64,000 nt of DNA, taken from Phytophthora colocasiae. Its lineage: Eukaryota > Oomycota > Peronosporomycetes > Peronosporales > Peronosporaceae. Within the stretch, counting starts at the first letter, position 1; the number at the start of each line of letters is the position of its first letter. The position numbers were made by a program, and so were the translations under genes. The stretch lies in the NCBI GenBank assembly GCA_018806915.1, contig JAGKQI010000088.1:372001-436000 (forward strand), read 5' to 3'. The notes beneath the pieces were generated by a model that did no database searches, had not been told where the DNA came from, and saw only the letters and a program-made list of their open reading frames with translations. Below are positions 60,028 to 64,000 of this stretch, piece after piece.

Positions 60028-62874
60028 TTACGGAGAAGCGGCCCCAGCGGGAGGAGGATTGAACTTGCCGATAAGGCGGGGAATCCTGGTAGCGGGATGG
60101 TTGACCGGGTCTTGCCAATACTGGTTACGCCACGGATCCGCCTCGTCACACTCCTCCAGAGCCTCGATCAGGTTCGCCGGCTCTGGGACGTTCGCGTTGG
60201 GATCCGCCAGGTTGGCACGCCGAGAGACCACGCCGGGATACCAACGAACCACATCTACCGACGGAATGGGGAGGTGAAGGAAGAACGGATCCAGCAGGAT
60301 GTCGAGATCGAACCACTGGTCGCGCATTATGGCGGGGAAGGAGGCGAGGAACTGGCGCCAAGCAGACCCAGCCCGGCTCCGCCTGGCCTTGCGAGCAACG
60401 TAATACCGCTGCAGTTCAAGATCCGCATCCTGCATGGCAGAGGTGATCTCGAAGTTATGGGTGGCCTCCCAAAATGCCTGACGGTGCCGTTCCTCCAGAA
60501 CGCGATAGGTGGCGGCCACGGCCGCGAGGGGTGTTCCCTCCCTCTCATGCAGATCGAGGTCGAACGTAAGGGGACCCGGGTTCGCGAAGTCGTTCCACGG
60601 CTCCAGAGCCAGCAGATCAAGCACGTTCTCGCCCGTGATCAACTCGTGGAGGTATTCGGTGCCGGGGGTCGGTGCAGGCCCGGCCTGTATCTGGGAAGGG
60701 AACAGCCAACCCGAAGGGATCAACAACCGTTTGCCCAGAGAACTGGCGATCAGACCCACGATCGAATACTGCCCGATCACCTGCGGATCCCACGGCACGA
60801 TGTCGGCGGCCGCGAAGGTACGCTGCCGATCGTACCCTGGAATGAAAGAAGCGACCGGGAACACGGGTGGTCGGAGCCCGAGGGGCGGGGAACCGCCGGA
60901 AGGAGGTGGCGGCGGTGACGGGGAACCCGGAGATGATCCTGGAGACGGCGGGCCTGATCCATCCGGAGATGGGCTTGAGCCGTCCGGAGACCCCGATCCA
61001 CGAGTGCCGGAAGGTCCGGCTCTCGGAACCTGACCGGACTCGCGCCGGTGCGTCGAGATAGACCGTTGGCGGCCCATGTGTAGAGTCTCGTCCTCCTCGG
61101 AGTCCTCCGCCTCGTTGGAACGTTCCGATTCGGCCTCAGAACTAGTTCCATTGCTGGGTTCTGGACTCTCGTCCTCTTCGGACGGCGATGAGAACGGGTG
61201 CTGGGGATCGTAGTCGGAGTCTTCCTCGTCCTCATCCGGCGAATCACCCTCGGCGGGGAGCGATCCGGACTGATCCGTAGGTGCTGGGGTCGGATCAGGG
61301 GCTGGAGTGTCGGTTTCCTCCCCTCCGGCTTGCCCAGAAGCTTGATCCGCCAACAGATCCAGCGGACTCGCCGTTGATCCTGCCGGGGTCGGGACCACCG
61401 TGGGTGTGACAGGCTGGGTTGACCCGGGAGCTTCGGTAGCTGCAGGTTTTAGATCACGGGGAGCTGAGGAGCTCCGAGCCGGACGCTTGCGTGAGGAAGG
61501 AGGAACGGCCGGGGAAGCGGAGGCGCTTCGAGATCTTTTGGTGGCACGAGCCGCCCGTCGATCCGCGATCCACGAGGACAACCGAGCAGAGGAATCCTCG
61601 GCGTGGTGCAGCTGTTGTTCGGCTTCGGCATAATCAGCGTCTAGCTCTTGATGAGCCTGTCGAAGCTCCGCGTTCTGTCGCTGGAGTTGGTCGAGGTCAG
61701 CGAGGGCCGACGCGTTCTGTCGCTGGAGTTGGTCGAGTTCCTGTGTCGCCGCATCCCGGGCGGAACGGGCCACGTCAAGGTCTGCGAGGACCGATAAACG
61801 ATCTTGGGTGGCGTCGTCCAGGTCAACCTGGATTCGATCACGATTCACCGTGACTCGATTGAGATCTTGCACCGCCTGATCCCGGTCGAGGCGGGCCTGA
61901 TCCAGGTCTGCGACGGCCTGATCCCGCTCGGCAATGGCGGCACGATGCTGGACGGAGAGCTGGTCCCGGTCGTGCTGGATTATTTCCAGATTTCCCAAGG
62001 CGTCTGCCAGATCTTGCTCCAGGCTGGATACGGCGGCGGCATCGGCGGTTGCACCCAAAGGCGGGGCGCGAGGATCCGGTGCGGATACGTCCTCCAAGGC
62101 GAGGTGTTCCCGAGCCAGTTCAGCCTGGTGATCCTCTGCCTCGCGTTCCAGGTACGCGACTTCGGCTCGAGCGGCGAGCAACTCCGCTTGGGTCCGCGTC
62201 AACTCCAACCTCAACCGAGCTTCCTCTGCCGTCGGGCGAGTCTGATCGGCGGGCATGGCCATAGCCGCTTGTGGACCTTGGGAGGAATCGTTCCTCTGCC
62301 AGCGATCAAGGCTACGCTGAGTGAGGGTCAGGTCATGACGCACGGCGGCGAGCTCCCGTTCGCGATCCTGAAGCTCATCCCGGAGTTCAATCTCCGTCTC
62401 CCCGGCTATGCGAAGTTCGGCCAGCCGGAAGTCGAGATCCTCGAGCGCAGAGTCTAGCCGCGCCTGGATCCGGGCCAGTCGCTGCTCAGACTCCCGTCGT
62501 TCGGCGTCGTGCTGGGCCCGCTGATCCTGCAAGGCGGCGATCGCGTCCCCACCGATAGCATCTCCGGTTCCCGATCGCAGATGAGCGATTTCGGCGTTCA
62601 GCCGCAAAATCTCCTCCGCTTGGTCGTCCCGGAAGCGCTCCATATCCTCCATGTCGGATCGCAACCGGCGAACAGTGTCGTCCAGGTGGTCCCGATCGCG
62701 ACTCAAGGTTTCGCGCATCCGTTGGCTGTGGGCCAGCCTCGCTTGCAAAGTGACCAGCTCAGGGTTTACCCCGGGGGTTGAGAAGCGGGAGGCCGTGGAT
62801 CGGGCGGATCGGATCGAGTGCTCGCTCGAGGGCGTTCTCGGCGTCAAAGGGGGCGAGGAAGGCGGATCGGACAT
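60028..62874 (-). CDS. antisense ORF of element A: coiled-coil protein of unknown function (about 948 aa)
   Basis: The ORF lies on the strand opposite to gag-pol, between pol and the 3' LTR. ATG 62874 (MSDPPSSPPLTPRTP) is preferred, about 100 bp from the LTR; the frame is open slightly further upstream. Parts in order: a Ser/Pro-rich N-terminus; a long coiled coil at about 40-450 with repeated DRDQA and LDQLQRQN units; a Pro/Ser-rich linker with basic KRSRSASASP and acidic EEDEESPEPS-like parts (about 450-660); and a globular C-terminal domain (about 680-940) with RHRQAFWEATH, PWNDFANP and FPAIMRDQWFDLD. I recognise no known family. Element B has an antisense protein with the same order of parts and a matching QAFWE-TH motif. 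GATC richness continues through it, so it belongs to the element. Confidence 0.75.
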   Translation of the reverse strand: MSDPPSSPPLTPRTPSSEHSIRSARSTASRFSTPGVNPELVTLQARLAHSQRMRETLSRDRDHLDDTVRRLRSDMEDMERFRDDQAEEILRLNAEIAHLRSGTGDAIGGDAIAALQDQRAQHDAERRESEQRLARIQARLDSALEDLDFRLAELRIAGETEIELRDELQDRERELAAVRHDLTLTQRSLDRWQRNDSSQGPQAAMAMPADQTRPTAEEARLRLELTRTQAELLAARAEVAYLEREAEDHQAELAREHLALEDVSAPDPRAPPLGATADAAAVSSLEQDLADALGNLEIIQHDRDQLSVQHRAAIAERDQAVADLDQARLDRDQAVQDLNRVTVNRDRIQVDLDDATQDRLSVLADLDVARSARDAATQELDQLQRQNASALADLDQLQRQNAELRQAHQELDADYAEAEQQLHHAEDSSARLSSWIADRRAARATKRSRSASASPAVPPSSRKRPARSSSAPRDLKPAATEAPGSTQPVTPTVVPTPAGSTASPLDLLADQASGQAGGEETDTPAPDPTPAPTDQSGSLPAEGDSPDEDEEDSDYDPQHPFSSPSEEDESPEPSNGTSSEAESERSNEAEDSEEDETLHMGRQRSISTHRRESGQVPRAGPSGTRGSGSPDGSSPSPDGSGPPSPGSSPGSPSPPPPPSGGSPPLGLRPPVFPVASFIPGYDRQRTFAAADIVPWDPQVIGQYSIVGLIASSLGKRLLIPSGWLFPSQIQAGPAPTPGTEYLHELITGENVLDLLALEPWNDFANPGPLTFDLDLHEREGTPLAAVAATYRVLEERHRQAFWEATHNFEITSAMQDADLELQRYYVARKARRSRAGSAWRQFLASFPAIMRDQWFDLDILLDPFFLHLPIPSVDVVRWYPGVVSRRANLADPNANVPEPANLIEALEECDEADPWRNQYWQDPVNHPATRIPRLIGKFNPPPAGAASP

Positions 62875-62962
62875 TGTGAGGGAGTGGTGGCACTTGAACG
62901 ACTTGTGTTCCAGGTGGTGAATGTGGAAATAAACCCGAAGTGAGCTGCGGCAGCTCAACTTA

Positions 62963-62977
62963 CGTGCTGGGGGCGGA
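62963..62977 (+). promoter_or_regulatory. polypurine tract of element A
   Basis: GTGCTGGGGGCGGA directly precedes the 3' LTR (TGTGG at 62978) and is the expected plus-strand primer. Element B has AGGAGGGGCGGT in the same place. Confidence 0.65.
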
Positions 62978-64000
62978 TGTGGTGAAGCGGACGAAAAATT
63001 TTCCCGGAGAGGCGATATCAGCCACGAACCCGAATAGAGTCGGAACGAGCGACAGGGGGGACCTGTGATCCCCAGATCTGGGTCGAATCAGACGAAGGTA
63101 CGATGGGTCCCGCCGGGAACAGGCAACGGAGACACCGGCGAAGAAGCAAGTGGAGCGGTGTTCGTGGGTGATCCGAATCCTGCCGTGGTGTTCGTGGGTG
63201 ATCCGAACCCTGCCGGAGGAAGAATGGGGAAATCAAGGATGTTCTCGCGCGATCAACGATGACGGGGCCCCAAGCGAGCACGATCAGCTTACCCTGGCGC
63301 CCCGAAGCCTCTAACAGCGCGATCCAACTTCCCCGGGCGGCGACGAAGCGAGATCACGCAGGATCACGCAATGATCCTCTCCCGTATAAGTACGAGATCA
63401 GCTCCGGATCAAGGTCAACCCCAGGCGCGACGCAGACTCTTCTGGTGGCCTGATCCGGATTCTTTGAAGGATCACCAAGCGGGATCAGGCAGCGATCAAG
63501 TCCCGATTAAGTGCGAGATCAAGCTTCGGTTAAGTGCGAGATCAAGCTTCGGTTAAGTGCGAGATCAAGCTTCGGTTAAGTACGGAATCGGCTCAAGATC
63601 AGGGTTAGGGGAACCAAGCTAGGGATCAGCTCTGTAGCCAGTGTCATGTGGTCGTAGGATAGTAAATCAGGATGGGATTAGTAGGCATAGGAATAACCAT
63701 AAACAGAATCGAATTTGCCCTGAACCACTCAAGTGTCTTCGCTGCGCCTGGAACCGGGAACTACATTGGCCCTACAAGCGTCAGGAAGGTAAGGATACGT
63801 GACCTAGTATAGCGGTTAAGTCTGGATAATATATTGGCCAGCTTTGCCCTATCTAGTGAACTATCCTTTAAGTGCATACATCGGATCGGAAGGAATTGGT
63901 TGTTTAGCCTAAGGATCCCGTCGAATCTCGCCCCCTCAAGACCCCCGCTATCGGAAGCGGAAAACAACGGAAAGGAAGGGACTGAATCCCGAACATTGGA
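62978..64000 (+). repeat. 3' LTR of element A, truncated by the window edge
   Basis: This repeats the first about 1.02 kb of the LTR at 19783, with three rather than five 23-bp units and three extra single G bases (AGGGTTAGGGG, AGGGATC). The rest of the LTR and the downstream target duplication lie outside the window. Confidence 0.92.

Larger units (their letters stand above)
19783..64000 (+). mobile_element. LTR retrotransposon A (Ty3/gypsy chromovirus, dual RNase H), interrupted by element C, 3' LTR truncated by the window
   Basis: The 5' LTR is 19783-21176 and the 3' LTR starts at 62978. The own sequence comprises 19783-26347 and 56915-64000; 26348-56914 plus one CGAC duplication is element C. 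The order is LTR, PBS, gag, -1 shift, protease, RT, RNase H, second RNase H, integrase, chromodomain, then a long antisense ORF and the 3' LTR. The uninterrupted length would be about 14 kb. It inserted into a Crypton-like gene. GATC is extremely frequent throughout (17 copies in 24001-24600, about 22 in the first 680 bp of the LTR; about 2-3 expected). Confidence 0.9.

Noticed and set aside
60097..62457. Several 200-270-codon plus-strand ORFs opposite the element A antisense gene
   Set aside because: Their composition mirrors the coiled-coil and Pro/Ser repeats on the other strand; no domain is seen, and the antisense ORF is far longer.

Overview
The window is a eukaryotic, transposon-dense stretch, most likely from an oomycete (Phytophthora-like stramenopile). 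The basis is a START-like/FYVE host gene at the left edge, a Crypton-type tyrosine recombinase, a piggyBac and a pogo element, a dual-RNase-H Ty3/gypsy lineage of the kind I recall from oomycetes, and many TACATGTA-like palindromes. Only the partial gene at 1-1733 (minus) looks like an ordinary host gene; almost everything else is mobile DNA.

Layout: 1-1733 FYVE gene (minus, runs off the edge); 1734-3578 intergenic; 3579-4979 pogo-like DNA transposon with an internal deletion (TA target duplication); 5005-14146 a full-length 9.1-kb LINE on the minus strand with a 13-bp target duplication; 14160-15585 intergenic with one small unassigned ORF; 15590-18991 piggyBac element (minus) flanked by ATAA and carrying a nested MITE-like repeat; 19205-19782 a Crypton-like recombinase gene cut by the next element; 19783-64000 a three-level nest of LTR retrotransposons.

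The nest: element A (plus, 19783 to beyond 64000; LTR about 1.39 kb) is split in pol by element C (minus, 26348-56914; LTR 432 bp; duplication CGAC), which is split in gag by element B (plus, 38783-55692; LTR about 1.67 kb; duplication AACA). The reading frame on the two sides of each insertion agrees once the inserted element and one duplication are set aside. All three encode Gag, protease, RT, RNase H, integrase and a C-terminal chromodomain-like segment. A and B also have a second RNase H, while their original RNase H has lost catalytic residues.

Main points of interest: (1) all three elements carry a long ORF on the strand opposite to gag-pol, between integrase and the 3' LTR; the A and B versions share an architecture and a short motif. 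(2) A and B have a candidate -1 frameshift signal at the gag end: the same GTTAAAC heptamer plus two-part stems of identical geometry but unrelated sequence. (3) C instead has a UGA followed by a long hairpin at the gag end, suggesting readthrough. (4) In C the protease-RT-RNase H-integrase-finger block is inverted between AGCTAA/TTAGCT microhomologies. (5) Each element is saturated with its own short word (A: GATC; B: TCTGA/TCAGA; C: AGTC/GACT), in coding, antisense and non-coding parts alike. (6) C has a polytopic membrane-protein ORF in the env position.

Caution: the LTR pairs differ partly by single-base homopolymer indels, so some of the frameshifts reported here may be consensus errors rather than mutations.
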